Positions 1 to 14,070 are shown, counted from the first letter of the stretch. The stretch is 64,000 nucleotides of DNA from Alnus glutinosa (GCF_958979055.1 NC_084888.1:33785804-33849803); one strand, 5' to 3'. Numbers and translations are program-made. The notes: generated by a model from the letters alone, not told the origin.

Positions 1-693
1 AACATATCATTAAACATAAAACTGCGTCAAATTTTATTATATATCTATTCTTTAAGGGATAAATGAAATTGAAAACAAAAAAAGAAAAAAAAGAAAAAAG
101 AATTAATTGATGCCTACATGGCTACATCAAAGTCGAAGGTGAAATTCTTTTCTCTTTTTTTTCTTCTTTTTTTTCCTTGTTTTTTTAGAAAGAGTATATA
201 TACGCATCTCAAACGAGTACTCTATTGTCAATGTGCCCCCTAAACTGCTAATTGTGCCAATGTCTCAACTTAAATAACAAAAAAAAAAAAAATGTCAATA
301 TCTCTTCTAAAGCCTACTTAAATTACAAAAAAAATGTCAATATCTCATCTAAAGCCAAAACAAAAAGACAAAAATAATTTCAAAAAAGTTTCAATAAGAC
401 GGATATATATCATTATACATCTAATTGACACAATTAGTAATTTGATAGATACATTGACAATTTATTGAAAATTTTAAGAGTATTTTATATATGTACTTTA
501 CTTTTTTCTTTTCACATATGGCAAACGACATGTACATTTTTGTTATATTTTCTTTAGCTTGAACCACATGTACTATGACTTTGAAAACTCAGCCTGAGCA
601 CGGTTCTAAGATTAAACCGGATTAGTTTTCACTTTTCAAGCCTAGACCGACCCAATGGGCCTGAAATATAAACCCCCAGCTGGGCTAAGAGAG
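1..693. other. AT-rich spacer, no gene seen
   Basis: This stretch has poly-A/T runs and short low-complexity blocks. I see no coding exon or recognised element before the hAT-like repeat that starts near 694. Confidence 0.5.
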
Positions 694-861
694 TAGGGGT
701 GGGCATCGGTTTGATAGGCAGTTAAGTCGGTTAACCAACTTTTGTCGGAATGCAGTCGGTGAATTTATTTCGATTAAGCAATTAATACGTGATTGGTAAA
801 GCGGTTAATAGACGGTCGGTTAAGTCGGTTAACATGAGTAATGAAACGACGTTGTTTTGAA

Positions 862-892
<31 letters not shown>

Positions 893-1147
893 GAGAAAGA
901 AAGATATCAAATGTTTCGTTCTTACTAAAACGACATTTCGTTTTATATCGGTTCGGTTAATTGGTCGGAATAAAAGGCGGTTCGGTTCAGTTACCGCTTA
1001 AAAGGTGGCTCGGTTTGATTTTTGAATTGGCTTTCAGAATAAAATTTTATACCGGCTACCCAACCGAAATTAGTCGGTAGAATCAATAGGCGATCAATAG
1101 GGTCGATTCGGTAAATGATCGAGAGGTAGATAATTTGCCGACCCCTA
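694..1147. mobile_element. hAT-like non-autonomous element, degenerate
   Basis: The left end reads TAGGGGTGGGCA and the right end reads TGCCGACCCCTA, an imperfect inverted pair of the kind common in plant hAT-derived repeats. The interior carries repeated CGGTT-type motifs, including two copies of AAGTCGGTTAAC, and a T-run/A-run junction. No protein is encoded. I could not find a matching 8-bp target duplication, so the copy is old or its ends are misplaced. Confidence 0.45.
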
Positions 1148-1179
1148 CAGTATGCACTCCAAGGAGATGACTATAATGA

Positions 1180-1500
1180 TATAATCCTCACGGCTTCTCA
1201 AGGAGTATCTCAGCCAAGACAAACTGACAAGGGGAGTTCATAGAAAGTCCAGCATGAGGAACAAGAAGCTGAATCGCAAAGTGGGAACTTTTGGTCCATC
1301 AAAATGGATTTTCCACGGTTTGCTGGAGAAGATGCCATAGGGTGGTTGAACAGAACATCCCAATTATAACATTGCCAAGGAACTCCAATGGAGAAGAGGT
1401 GATTCTTGCCCCGTATTACCTTGAAGGGGAGCCAAATCAATGCCCGCAATGGCTTGAGAAAAGGTATCATGACGAGGCGACAAGCGGATGATAGGAAACC
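1180..1500 (+). mobile_element. Ty3/gypsy-type gag fragment (fossil)
   Basis: A short stretch translates to peptides such as MDFPRFAGEDAIGWLNR and YYLEGEPNQ, which resemble the start of the retrotransposon Gag domain of Ty3-type elements. Only this fragment is present, with no LTRs, protease or polymerase nearby. It is broken in several places and looks old. Family placement rests on these motifs only. Confidence 0.5.
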
Positions 1501-1799
1501 GGCAAACTAAAAAAATAAGGATTACACATGATATGAAAAACAGTGATAATCAGGTAACTGAAAAAAGCATCAAAATCACTATTAAGGCCATCGACAAATA
1601 AGAATAGAAATTCGTACTTCAACTGATCAACTCAGAAACCTAAAAACCTAGCATCTCACTTTAGGTTTGAGCCAACGCCAAAGTTTACAAACATCAAACA
1701 AGAACATAAGATCAAGTCCTCCAACTGAAGATTTAAGAGTAAACAACCACCAAAATTTGCCGACAAAATGGATATATATATAAGTAAAGGACCTACACC

Positions 1800-3259
<1,460 letters not shown>

Positions 3260-3309
3260 TGTTGTGCGTCTCGGAGCTTCGCTGCAGCAGATTTGTTTCC
3301 CTACGAATG

Positions 3310-3470
3310 AAACCCTAGAAAAATGGGGGTGGAGGGCTTATTTTTAAGGGTTTAGGGTTATATAAAGAGAGAGGGAGAGAGAGCTTATGGAAATTTCAGG
3401 GTTTTCTTTTGGGTCATGGGATGGGCTGTAATGGGCTTTTGAATCGATGTCTTTGGGCTACATTTGGGCC
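3310..3470 (-). promoter_or_regulatory. RPL35 core promoter: TATA, telo-boxes, site II
   Basis: Read on the minus strand, AACCCTAAACCC lies at about 3346-3360 beside a TTTATATAA TATA-like box (about 3358-3367). Four TGGGCT/TGGGCC site II motifs, present on the plus strand, lie at about 3422, 3432, 3454 and 3465. Telo-box plus site II is the established signature of plant ribosomal-protein and other growth-coupled promoters (TCP-factor binding). Confidence 0.75.
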
Positions 3471-3698
3471 TGACGGAGCTTCAGGGAAATGCGTTATCGA
3501 CTTATCGCTTTGGTACCTACCTTAACCAAATTCACTATAATTTCGGTCCAAATTATTTTTGGAATTTTCTTGGATAAATTCGAAGTTTGGTTCCAATTTG
3601 ACCATATATACAAGCCTTTATTAAATTAACCAATTCGCATCTACTCTCAACATTTTTCCATGCTAAGGTTTTGGCAAAAAATTTCTCTAATATTTTTA

Positions 3699-3980
3699 TA
3701 AGAGTGACGCTATAAATCACATTTTATCTTACAATTATCTCATAATGTTAATGTAGTAGTCTCAATTAATTATTGAATCACTTCTTAGTAAAAAACAAAA
3801 AAAAATCTGAGGATTTGTTGGAACTGTCACGTTAGCATTACTTATTTTTCATCCTCTAACGTGACGTGGTAGCCCCAACTAACCGTTCGATTTAGTCATT
3901 GTTAAAGGGTTGGTTATGGCTGCCACATCAACGTTATATGATAGTTGTGAGATAAAAATGTAGTATATAACATTACTCTT
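3699..3980. mobile_element. MITE, AAGAGTAATG-type family
   Basis: The left end AAGAGTGACGCTATAAATCA and the right end, reverse complement of TATATAACATTACTCTT, form imperfect inverted repeats of about 30 bp. Related copies lie at about 13893, 18937, 19131 and 57415. It has no coding capacity. Confidence 0.5.
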
Positions 3981-5160
3981 TTAGAATGCATGTTGAGAAT
4001 ATCATGAAAAATATTATGGGAATATTATGAAAATATTTTGGGGATCCTATCAAAATACTAAGGCTCATTTGGTACGCGAATCAACTATTTAATTTGTGTG
4101 ACCACATGTGGGTTTTACAAATTTAATGGTAAATTTGCAAAAGAAATGTGCAAGATAATAATATCAAGCACATATCACTCCATTAAAAAAATGAAGAACT
4201 ATTACGAAGAATGTAAGATGGTGGAATGTAATAGTTATTCAATTCCTCAGTTTGACATTATTTATTTTTTATTTTTAACTCAAATTTATTTAAATAAAGA
4301 ACCTAAATCAGTGGCCTACCACCCTTGCCATCGGGGTGACCAAGACCACCCCCCAAGATGCTTACCACATAATTCCAACGTTTTAGATTTTTATTTATTT
4401 AAGTTTGAAAGAAAATAATAATAAATAATGTGAGTCTTTTTTAGAAAACGTTGTCTATTCCTCTAATTTTTTTAAAAGAATATCTATTCTTATTCAGAAG
4501 AAAATAATTATTCCCATGGGAATGAATATTCTAAAGAATAAGCTTCTATCAAATAAAAGAATAGTCATTCTATTGACCTATTCCACAAATCAAATGGACA
4601 CATTGTTGTAACAAAAAAGAGATGATACGCTCGGTTTGTTAATATTTTTTAGATAATACTTTTTGTTCTTTGTTAATGTCAATATTTTGTTAAAAATTGT
4701 TTGTTAATATTTTTTATTTATTTATTTATTTTAAAAAAAAAAGAAAGTTATGAAACGGACTGTGATCTCACCCACTTTATTAGATCAATATATCTTAACA
4801 AACCATATATTTTTTCCATATGGGACAAAGCTAGTCCCACACCACTCTATCTTTCTGGCTTTTAGGTGAATGAAAAAAAAAACCAATCATGACAAAAGAA
4901 AAAAGGGAAAATTAAGTGCAATCCGATTATTTTAAACCGTAATATGGTTGAGTTCACTAACGTATTTGACTTTTTTGTCCCCATCGTCATCACAGCTTAA
5001 TGGATGTGGACAGCGCTTGGTGCATGATTGTTATAGTCGACCTTACTCCCCGTCTAGTTGTTTGAACCAAACACTATATATATACCATTTGATAATTAAC
5101 ACAAATACTCTCATATTATTGGTTTAATTTCAGCTTTAGAATTTCTATATCATATTGCAC

Positions 5161-5222
<62 letters not shown>

Positions 5223-5501
5223 GGGTTCGTCATGCCTTCATCATCCACCAACACGCGCGTTCATCTGTAATTGTCAAGGTAACGGCTCAAAAATCAAAAT
5301 AATGCAAACATCATTTTGCAATAGTGAATAAGGTTAAAATTTTCTCCACAAAATCGTGATGAAAAGACCGGACATAGTTTTATTTTAAATTGAGTTGGAA
5401 CAAATTCTTTTAACTCAATTTAAAAGAAAATTTTATTTATTTTTTAAACTATATTAACCGATCGAGAAAAAAGAAAGAGGAAGAAAAACGGAACAACAGA
5501 A

Positions 5502-5533
<32 letters not shown>

Positions 5534-6304
5534 CCCTTAACTTCAAGGTCTCTATAAAGTGAAAAGTGTCTTTTCTTTGGAACCTCTACCCAACTGTTTG
5601 CCTATATAGAAACAGTTTTGGTCTTAAATTGGCACCAATTTGATGATGAATAAGAACAGTTGGCATTTTCTTCAATATTGTTCAGCTAGCCGCCCTTTGA
5701 AGGTCAAAATCAGCCAACCCTTTGAAGGTCGAAATCAGCCAATATTGATGATGCTAGAATTTAAACATCGCAAATTTAGACCTTGTTTTTTTCTTTGAAT
5801 ATTGACAAAAGAATTGCGTAACCTAATGTCCCACATCTAAAGTGCAGGCCCTATAAGCAATTTGGATGTATGGATGGAAACAAGCATAATAATGCATGCA
5901 TGCATCGGCTAGCTAGCTAGCTAGATAACAAAGTTCAAGCGGCCACATGGCCTATCTTCAAAGCAACAAATTATTATATCTGGCAGTGTTTTGGATGTAT
6001 GGATGGAAAGGGCTTCTTTTTTTTAAAAAAAAATTATTATACTGTTGTAGATGAGTTTGGAATACAAAGCAACAAACAAAACAGATAAAAGATACAATTA
6101 CTGAAAAGAAAAATGCATGGCCAGTCAAAGAAAGAAGCCACAAAAATCTACCAAGGGGGTGGATCTTTACCACTATTTAGTGGGAGATCTAACATGTCTG
6201 TGAGAAAGTTGTCAGTTAAATTAGTGGAAGTAGCTCAATAAATTATGTTGTGAGCACGACAATTAGCATTTTTATCAATTTTTACGACAGGTTGATATAC
6301 GACA
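3981..6304. other. Spacer with MITE-like debris, (TA)n and T/A palindromes
   Basis: No gene seen. About 4068-4600 looks like a decayed MITE: its ends GGCTCATTTGGTACGCG and ATCAAATGGACAC are roughly inverted. A (TA)n tract of about 54 nt lies at 5163-5216, a T-run/A-run palindrome at about 5502-5534, and GCTAGCTAGCTAGC near 5909. Confidence 0.45.
5163..5216. repeat. (TA)n microsatellite
   Basis: Uninterrupted AT dinucleotide repeat of about 54 nt. Confidence 0.95.
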
Positions 6305-6759
6305 TGTTGAGGAAAATCAGAACCCAGAAAAAGAGTAACGGCTAGTAGCCGTTACTCAGCTAAAGAATTCTCCTCTCTTCAACATGATCCAGGATTTTCT
6401 TCCTTGAACTTCCTAAACTAGAAATTCAGTTTCCATCCAACTAGAGGAGACCAATCCTAGCTGCAGTACCTCTGAATCAACAACACCCTATAGCAGACTC
6501 TAGTACTGTCAAGCACACACAGCAGGCTCTCTCCTGTTTTCCTGGCTGCATGTTTCCTGCGGACTCACCTCAAACTCAGCATTGCTTTGTTTTCTGTTTC
6601 CTTGTTTTCTGTTGTAATCAGCTGCTTGATTTTAGGATTCTTTGTTTAATGTTTATTTGTACTTAGCTCTTGAGCTCACTTGTAAAATATCCATCTATAA
6701 ATGAGAACCTAATCTCTGCACTTGGATTCAACCAAGCAGAGAATTCACTAAACCTTTCA
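6305..6759 (+). repeat. copia 5' LTR
   Basis: 455 bp, TG...CA ends, practically identical to the 3' LTR. A CTATAAATG box near 6695 is a plausible promoter element. Near its start it carries a perfect hairpin with arms GAGTAACGGCTA and TAGCCGTTACTC. Confidence 0.97.
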
Positions 6760-6771
6760 TGGTATCAGAGC
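6760..6771 (+). other. Primer-binding site of the copia element
   Basis: TGGTATCAGAGC directly follows the 5' LTR. This is the usual plant copia primer site, complementary to initiator methionine tRNA. Confidence 0.9.
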
Positions 6772-6795
6772 AAAACTAAAGCCTACGCTTATCTC

Positions 6796-9700
6796 ATGGC
6801 AAACTCCACTTCCTCAAACCCCAGCTCCTCAACCAGAAACTCCACCACTACCATCCCATCAAATGCCTCCACTATCCCACCAACTGATAACACATCAACC
6901 TTCTCCATTCTCCCAAATCTGTCTCAACTGTTCAAGTTAGAGGGACCCAACTACTTGGCTTGGGTGTCCCAATTTCAGCCTATCCTTCGAGGAAATGACC
7001 TCCAAGGACTCGTTGATGGCTCTGATTGCTGCCCTCCTCAGTTTCTTTCCAGTGAGGGTAATACTCAAGCTTCCAATCCTGCCTATGCTACATGGCAGAA
7101 AAAGGACCAACTGCTTCTCAGTTGGATTATCAGCTCACTTTCTCCTTCAATTGTGTCATCTATGTATGGAGTCAATACCTCCTATCAAGCCTGGACAACC
7201 CTTGCAACCAAATATGCTTCCCAGTCCAAGTCCCGTATTTCTCATCTCAAAAGACAACTTCAAACACTGCAACAAGGAACCAAAAGTTGCACAGAATATC
7301 TTCATCTAGCCAAACAATGGGCTGATCAACTGTCTGCTGCAGGGAAACCTGTAGATGATGATGATATGATTTCCTATGTGATAGGTGGTCTCAATCCGTG
7401 CTTCAACACCTTTGTCACTGTCCACTCATTCACTACACAAGAGAGGGACATGAATTTTGCTGATTTCCAATCCGAGCTTCTTAATCATGAGATGCTGTTA
7501 GAAAGCCAACAGCAGCATGCCATTTCAGCTGAAACTGGCTCTTTTGCTCTCTACACCAACAAGCCAGGACAGTCAAGCCTCATCCATTCAAGTCCGACTA
7601 ATTTCAACAAGCCCAAGTTTTCTCCTAGGCCCAACTTTCGGTCTCAACACTTCTCATCCAGAAACAGATTTGCAAACCAATCTCACACTCCTAGAAATCA
7701 CACTGGCTTTCCCATCAGACCTCCATTTCCTCCTAATCAGCATCCTCATCAACAAGCTCCTCTGCTGAACAGAAATACCACACCACAGCAAGCTATTCTC
7801 AATGACAATGTTGTTCCTGTCACTCGGCCTGTCTGCCAAATTTGTGGCAAAAACAATCATACAGCCCTTGATTGTTACCACAGAATGGATTATGCCTTTC
7901 AAGGTCGACATCCACCTAATGAACTGGCTGCCTTGGTAGCACTTTTGAATGAGGATTTTGGTACCCAAAAGTGGCTGGCAGATTCTGGAGCTAATGTCCA
8001 TATCACAGCCGAGGCAGCCAACATTCAAGATCCTCAACCCTTTGAAGGTACAGATGTGGTGGGAGTAGGTAATGGTGCAGGTTTGAATATCCAACACTCT
8101 GGCTATTCCATTGTTCAATCTTCTTTACCAAATTGTCCACAACTTTTGCTCAAAGATGTCCTACATTGTCCCAAAGCTTCAGCTAACCTTCTTTTCATAA
8201 ATAAATTTTGTATTGACAACAATTGTTGGTTTGCTCTAACCGGTTCTAACTTTCTTGTGAAGGACAACCTAACGGGAAGGGTGCTGCTCCAGGGCCCCAG
8301 TGAGAATGGACTCTACCCCATTCCTCTCCATCATCTATCCCTAAATAAATGGAAAGGATTTGTAGCCTATGTTGGAGTCAAGACAACTGATTCAGTTTGG
8401 CATCAACGGCTTGGACATCCTTCTCCTTCCATTGTTCAACATCTTTTGAAAAACCAGCATCTTCCTTTAACTGGTTCTCTTGACAAGACTAGGATTTGTG
8501 AAGCTTGTCAACTTGGTAAATCCAAGAAACTTCCTTTTGGTGAATCGACTCGGTGTACTTCTAATCCTCTTGAACTCATCCACTCGGATGTTTGGACTTC
8601 TCCTATTCCTTCACTAAGTGGATGTAGGTATTATGTACTTTTTGTGGATGACTATAGCCGGTTCACTTGGCTATATCCTATTTTAAATAAAAGTGAAGTT
8701 TATCCATGCTTTGTGAAGTTTAAGTTGCTTGTTGAAAATCTGTTCTCTACTAAAATTAAGCAATTTCAATCTGACAATGGTGGGGAGTACACCTCAAATC
8801 AGTTTAAGCATCTTTTCACTCAAAATGGCATACTCCACAGGCTGACTTGTCCATACACTTCCTAACAAAATGGTATTGCCGAGAGAAAACATAGGCATGT
8901 CATGGAAATAGGCCTTACTCTTCTAGCTCAATCTGGACTCTCACCAAAATTCTGGGTAGATGCATTCTTAACAGCCATATTCCTCATTAACCGGCTGCCC
9001 TCTCCTGTGTTGCAACATGAATCTCCTTTTTCCAAACTCATGCAGAGATCTCCTGATTACACTGTCCTTAGAGCATTTGGATGTTTATGTTATCCTCTTC
9101 TTAGGCCATATGCTACTCACAAACTTTCATTCCGTAGTAAACCTTGTATTTTCATCGGCTATGGAGGAAGTCATAAAGGATACCGGTGCCTAGACCCCAC
9201 AACCAACAAGGTTTTTCTCTCTCGACATGTTATCTTTGATGAGACACAATTTCCTGCTAAAGCTAAGTCCATCTCACAAGGGTCCTGTCAAATCACTGCT
9301 TCCTCAGGTAATCCTTTAGCTCTTCTACCTAATTCTCAATTCAGTTCATTGAATTTATCTTCTACTGATCACTTTTCTCAGCAGCATGTAACTCCCTCAG
9401 TTCACACTCAACCTATCACTGCTAGCCTTCCACAACTACCTTTGCCAACATCTTCATCTCCTCCTCTACTTTCAACACAACCCTTGATCACCAATCCCAT
9501 TGAAACCGAAGGCTTAGCCTCCAATACTCAACTTCAACCTGATTCTGCAGAATCCAATGTTTCTGCCTCTACATCTGAATCTTCTTCTCCTGACACCAAT
9601 GACTCTTCCTCTAATATTCAATTCCAACCTGAATCTGCAGAATCCGATGATCCACAACCAGAGACATCTCAACCTTTCCTTCCTCATTCTACAACCACTC

Positions 9701-11409
9701 TTCAAGTTGCCACTCCAAACCGTATAGTGACCAGGTCCCAAACTGGACACTTAAAACCCAAGGAGTACCCTGGCTTCAAAATGCTCCACACCATCAAATA
9801 TCCTCTCCTTGCATTTCATACTGTGCAGTTACCTCCCGAGCCTTCCACTTATAAGCAAGCCGCATCAAAGCCAGAATGGACTCAAGCCATGCTTCTTGAA
9901 TACAATGCTCTTGTTTCAAATCAAACCTGGACACTTTGTCCTAGGCCCTCTCACCATAATGTTGTAAGAAACAAGTGGGTTTTTAAACTCAAACAGAAGC
10001 CAGATGGAAGTATAGACAGATTTAAGGCTCGGTTGGTTGCTAAAGGCTATGAACAATTGAGTGGTGTAGACTATTATGAAACATTTAGTCCAGTTATTAA
10101 AACTGCCACCATTCGGCTCATCTTAGCACTAGCTGTTCAGTTTGATTGGACAATCAAACAATTGGATGTTTCTAATGCCTTTCTTCATGGCATCCTAGAT
10201 GAGGAAGTGTATATGGAACAGCCTCAAGGGTTTATTGATCCAGTTTTTCCAGATTATGTTTGCAAGTTACACAAGTCCATTTATGGACTAAAACAGGCTC
10301 CAAGAGCCTGGTTTACTCGACTATCTCATGCCTTGCAAAATCTTGGCTTCTGTGGATCACAAGTTGATCACTCTCTCTTTGTTTATCACCTTGCCTTTGT
10401 TCACATCTATCTCTTAGTGTATGTCGATGATATTATTCTCATAGGCAATCATGAAGGTACTATGAATCGGCTTATTGACAAATTGAAACATGACTTTGCC
10501 ATGAAGGATCTTGGGCCACTTGGGTATTTCCTAGGTATCCAAGCAACTAAAGATTCAGGGGGACTTCATCTCAGGCAGTCAAAATATGTTCTTGATCTCT
10601 TAAATCGCACCCACATGGCAGAATCCAAGCCTTATAGAGCACCTTGTGTTGCCGGGTCCAAGATGTCCAAGTATGATTGTGAGCCTCTCTCTGATCCAGC
10701 TGCCTATAGACATATTGTGGGTGCCCTTCAATATGTTACACTCACAAGACCAGATATAGCCTACTCTGTCAACCAATTGTGTCAACATATGCATGCTCCT
10801 ACAACCACTCATCTCACAGCTGCTAAAAGAGTGTTAAGATATCTCAAAGGCACCCTCAACTCAGGACTTTATTTCTGCAAAGGCCCCATCACTCTCACTG
10901 CATTTTGTGATGCAGATTGGGCAGGGAATCCAGATGACCGACGTTCAACTACTGGCTATGGAGTCTTTCTAGGCCCTAATCTAATCTCTTGGTCTGCCAA
11001 GAAGCAACACATTGTGTCCAGATCAAGTACAGAAGCAGAATACAGGTCTCTTTCTCTTACAACTGCAGAACTCTTCTGGCTGCGCATGCTTCTCAAGGAA
11101 TTGCAGATTTCTCTTCCTTCACCTCCTGTCATCTGGTGTGACAATTCAAGTGCGCTTGCTCTGGCTTCAAATCCTGTTTTTCATGCTAGGACCAAGCATA
11201 TTGAAGTGGATGTCCACTTCATTCGGGAGAAAGTGGCAAATCGTGACATTCAATTGCATTATGTGTCCACTATAGACCAGCTTGCTGATATTTTTACTAA
11301 AGGTCATTCTGCTGACCGATTTTGTTTCCTTCGAGCCAAACTGAAGGTCATCCCTCCCCTCAGTTTGCGGGGGGGTGTTGAGGAAAATCAGAACCCAGAA
11401 AAAGAGTAA
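6796..11409 (+). pseudogene. copia polyprotein region (fossil, about one break)
   Basis: The probable Gag start is MANSTSSNPSS near 6796, just after the primer site. Parts in order: Gag (about 6900-7750), CCHC knuckle CQICGKNNHTALDC (about 7834), aspartic protease WLADSGANVHIT (about 7972), the integrase zinc region WHQRLGHPS (about 8398) and catalytic core (about 8580-9200). A low-complexity Ser/Pro/Gln spacer follows, then reverse transcriptase with the YVDDIIL active site (about 10420) and RNase H with DADWAGNPDDRRSTTGYG (about 10910). Coding runs a short way into the 3' LTR. The region looks whole apart from about one break. Confidence 0.9.
11361..11375 (+). other. Polypurine tract of the copia element
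   Basis: A G-rich run (GCGGGGGGG) directly precedes the 3' LTR, in the position where plus-strand DNA synthesis is primed in LTR elements. Confidence 0.8.
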
Positions 11410-11830
11410 CGGCTAGTAGCCGTTACTCAGCTAAAGAATTCTCCTCTCTTCAACATGATCCAGGATTTTCTTCCTTGAACTTCCTAAACTAGAAATTCAG
11501 TTTCCATCCAACTAGAGGAGACCAATCCTAGTTGCAGTACCTCTGAATCAACAACACCCTATAGCAGACTCTAGTACTGTCAAGCACACACAGCAGGCTC
11601 TCTCCTGTTTTCCTGGCTGCATGTTTCCTGCGGACTCACCTCAAACTCAGCATTGCTTTGTTTTCTGTTTCCTTGTTTTCTGTTGTAATCAGCTGCTTGA
11701 TTTTAGGATTCTTTGTTTAATGTTTATTTGTACTTAGCTCTTGAGCTCACTTGTAAAATATCCATCTATAAATGAGAACCTAATCTCTGCACTTGGATTC
11801 AACCAAGCAGAGAATTCACTAAACCTTTCA
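11376..11830 (+). repeat. copia 3' LTR
   Basis: 455 bp with the same TG...CA ends and the same internal hairpin as the 5' LTR. There is one difference between the two LTRs, and CGACA follows as target duplication. Confidence 0.97.
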
Positions 11831-11835
11831 CGACA

Positions 11836-12060
11836 GCTCAATAACTCGCTCCTCTCCAATTCAAACGAAGGATCCAAATGCTAGCTAGCAGCTGATATAC
11901 GTTGGCTTGCATGATACATTCATAACTCTTTTGTTTTGTTTATAGTCCAAGCACAAGGATATATACAAGATAAAAACTGAAGAAAACGCCTGCGTTAGAC
12001 AAATATTAAACTCTTGAGTTATATATATGGCGGGGCACTAATAATATTTAAGCAATAAAG

Positions 12061-12123
<63 letters not shown>

Positions 12124-13055
12124 TCAACTTCATAGGTTCAATAAGTTTAAGTTTTATTTCGTGGAGCTAGCTGTAAACACAAGTCAATAAAAAGAAAAAT
12201 TTAAAAAAGAAAAAAGTGAAGCTACATAAAATAAAAAGAACAGCTAGGCTGCATTAAAAAAAAAAATGGTATCGTGTAAGGCAAATTCCTTTCTAAGATT
12301 ATTATTTTTAAAAAAAAAAAAAAAGAAAAGGTGCTAAGTTACAAATCATGTCATAGGAACTAGAACATTAATTCACATCCGGTTAGCTAATTTGGCTAGT
12401 TATGTAGTAAAAAATTACCAAAAAAATGCTACATCCAGCTCTCAATCCAAATTGGATAGACTTTTTGTTTAGTAAATTTTTTGAGTATTGTTTGAAAAAA
12501 AAAAAAACTAGGTTTTTAATCCCTGTTCTCTCTTCCTCTCAAATGGATTTGAAGTGATTTTGAAAAAAGAAAGAATAAAATAAGAGTAAAGAATAATATT
12601 AAAATGAAGTAGATAAAGATTTGGAGAGTGAGACGTGAGAGCATCTCTAGCACCACTAGTTATTTTACCTATTCAAAATATAATTTTTTTTTTTTAGCTA
12701 CTACTTTTTCAATATCAACTCCAACAGATTATTAATCTATTCAATTATCTATTTTTTAAAATATTATTTTTAAATGTATTTTTTTATTGTTTTATTATTC
12801 TACCGTTTTCTTAACCATGAATAGCTAAAATATAAAAAGTGAGTGGGTAGTTAAAATGGAAAAAGTGATTTTTCTAACTAGAATTCGACTAAAATTAAGA
12901 GGGTGGAATGTAAATGCTCTTAAGAGCATATACAATCAATAAATTTAAGCGAGCCATTTATCATGATCAGATGTTTTTGTTATTAGTTAACATATACATA
13001 TCTCTTATCTTTGTCATTGGCTATTAATCTCAACTTAAAATCATGTTATAAATAA
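11836..13055. other. Spacer with (TA)n and a GAGCATCTC-type MITE
   Basis: No gene seen. A (TA)n tract covers 12061-12121. A separate MITE-like element lies at 12637-12921. The rest is AT-rich with poly-A runs. Confidence 0.5.
12637..12921. mobile_element. MITE-like element, GAGCATCTC...TGCTCTT ends
   Basis: The left end GAGAGCATCTCTAGCA and the right end AAATGCTCTT are inverted. The interior has the A/T-rich TAGCTA and TATTTT blocks seen in the very common plant GAGCATCTCCAGCA MITE group. No target duplication was resolved. Confidence 0.45.
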
Positions 13056-13061
13056 TTAAGG

Positions 13062-13870
13062 GAGTCGGCCCTAGAGAGCAAAAGAAGCGGCTAGGTGTCC
13101 AGGTGGGGAGGTTACACGCCTCCCTCCCTCGGTGGTGTTTCCCCCCTAGCTCTTTTAGAGTGGGGGAGGTTTTTGCTCTTCCATAATTAGAGTTAGTGGA
13201 GTTTTTGTGTCCTTCAGCCATTAGGGCTTTGAAGTTTTTTGTTCGTCCGGGTTAGATTTAGTAGTGGTTGATGTTTCCCGACAGAAGACTATGGTCATCG
13301 ACTTCTTCCAGTCCAGTAGCCTCCAGCCACGGCCTTGCTGGTTCTTCACGCTCGGCACGTGGCCTACACGAGCCAGGAAGATCACTCCCTGGACCGGCGC
13401 GTGTGGGTCACGGCTTGTCTTCCAGGGCTCGGTTGGGGGGTTTTTGGTGGATCCGAAGTCTTCTAGCGGTTTTCTGATATAGAGGAGGTCTTCGATGGCG
13501 GTACGTGCAATCGCCGGCGACAGGGCCACCCGACACCAGTCCCAGTTTTTGGCTTCTATTTTAGGGTGTCTTATGTTTTTTTATTGTCTTTTCACAGTCT
13601 GCCTCTATGATGCTTAAAATTTACTTGACTATTTGTTGGCTTAGATGTTAGATCTGTCATCTTTTTTTGTTGATTGTGCTTAAATCTAAATAGTGGCTTA
13701 TTGTTGTCCATGTAATGATTATGTATTGTTTAGGTTGCTGTTCAAGTTAAATTTATCTGGTTTAGGGTGTAGAGGTCTTGAACCTCTTGTTTTTGTCCTT
13801 GCCCTAGAGCTTTCTTCAGTAATATATAATAGCACATATATGCTATTTGTTAAAATATATATAAGAGCTA
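13062..13870 (+). mobile_element. Probable LINE-type retroposon, GC-rich 5' part
   Basis: A GC-rich block (about 13060-13540) stands out from its AT-rich surroundings and passes into a T-rich tail ending near TAGCACATATATGCTATTTG. The tail closely matches the end of the insertion at 35854-36328 (TAGCACATGCTATTTG before poly-A). Both also carry GGCGCGTG-type motifs, so I take them as members of one family. No poly-A or target duplication is clear here, which suggests an older copy. The short open frames inside look accidental. Confidence 0.4.
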
Positions 13871-13892
13871 TATACAAACATTGTATATATAA

Positions 13893-14070
13893 AGAGTAAT
13901 GTTAATTAGTAAATTTTATACGATTGTCATATAATTGGGATAACGTGACTGTGAAAATCAACTTTTGATTTTTTTTTTTTTTTTTTTGACAAGTGTTGAT
14001 TCACTGACTAATTTTCACTGGCACACCATCAAATTGTACGATAATCATATAATAGTCTACTAAAGGTGTT
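13893..14070. mobile_element. MITE-like copy, AAGAGTAATG-type family
   Basis: It starts AAGAGTAATGTTAATTAGT, has a long T-run centre and a GTTGATTC block like the other copies, and ends near a decayed inverted end. Boundaries are approximate. Confidence 0.35.

Larger units (their letters stand above)
6305..11830 (+). mobile_element. Ty1/copia LTR retrotransposon, young, full length
   Basis: A 5526-bp element with two 455-bp LTRs (6305-6759 and 11376-11830) that both begin TG and end CA. It is flanked by a 5-bp target duplication CGACA (6300-6304 and 11831-11835). A primer-binding site follows the 5' LTR, and a purine tract precedes the 3' LTR. The LTRs differ at one position in 455, which at usual plant rates implies an insertion of roughly 0.1-0.2 million years. 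Domain order is gag, protease, integrase, reverse transcriptase, RNase H, diagnostic of copia. Gag and RT style suggest the Ale/Retrofit lineage, with moderate confidence. The frame is nearly whole, with about one break. Confidence 0.97.

Noticed and set aside
5163-5216. (TA)n tract as a replication or matrix-attachment element
   Set aside because: Several similar tracts exist in the window and nothing beyond the dinucleotide repeat supports a function.
7654-8118. 154-aa minus-strand frame inside the copia element
   Set aside because: Antisense shadow of the polyprotein region with no known domain.
13221-13529. Overlapping frames of 69-102 aa on both strands
   Set aside because: They lie in the GC-rich part of a retroposon-like block, match no family, and GC richness alone lengthens frames.
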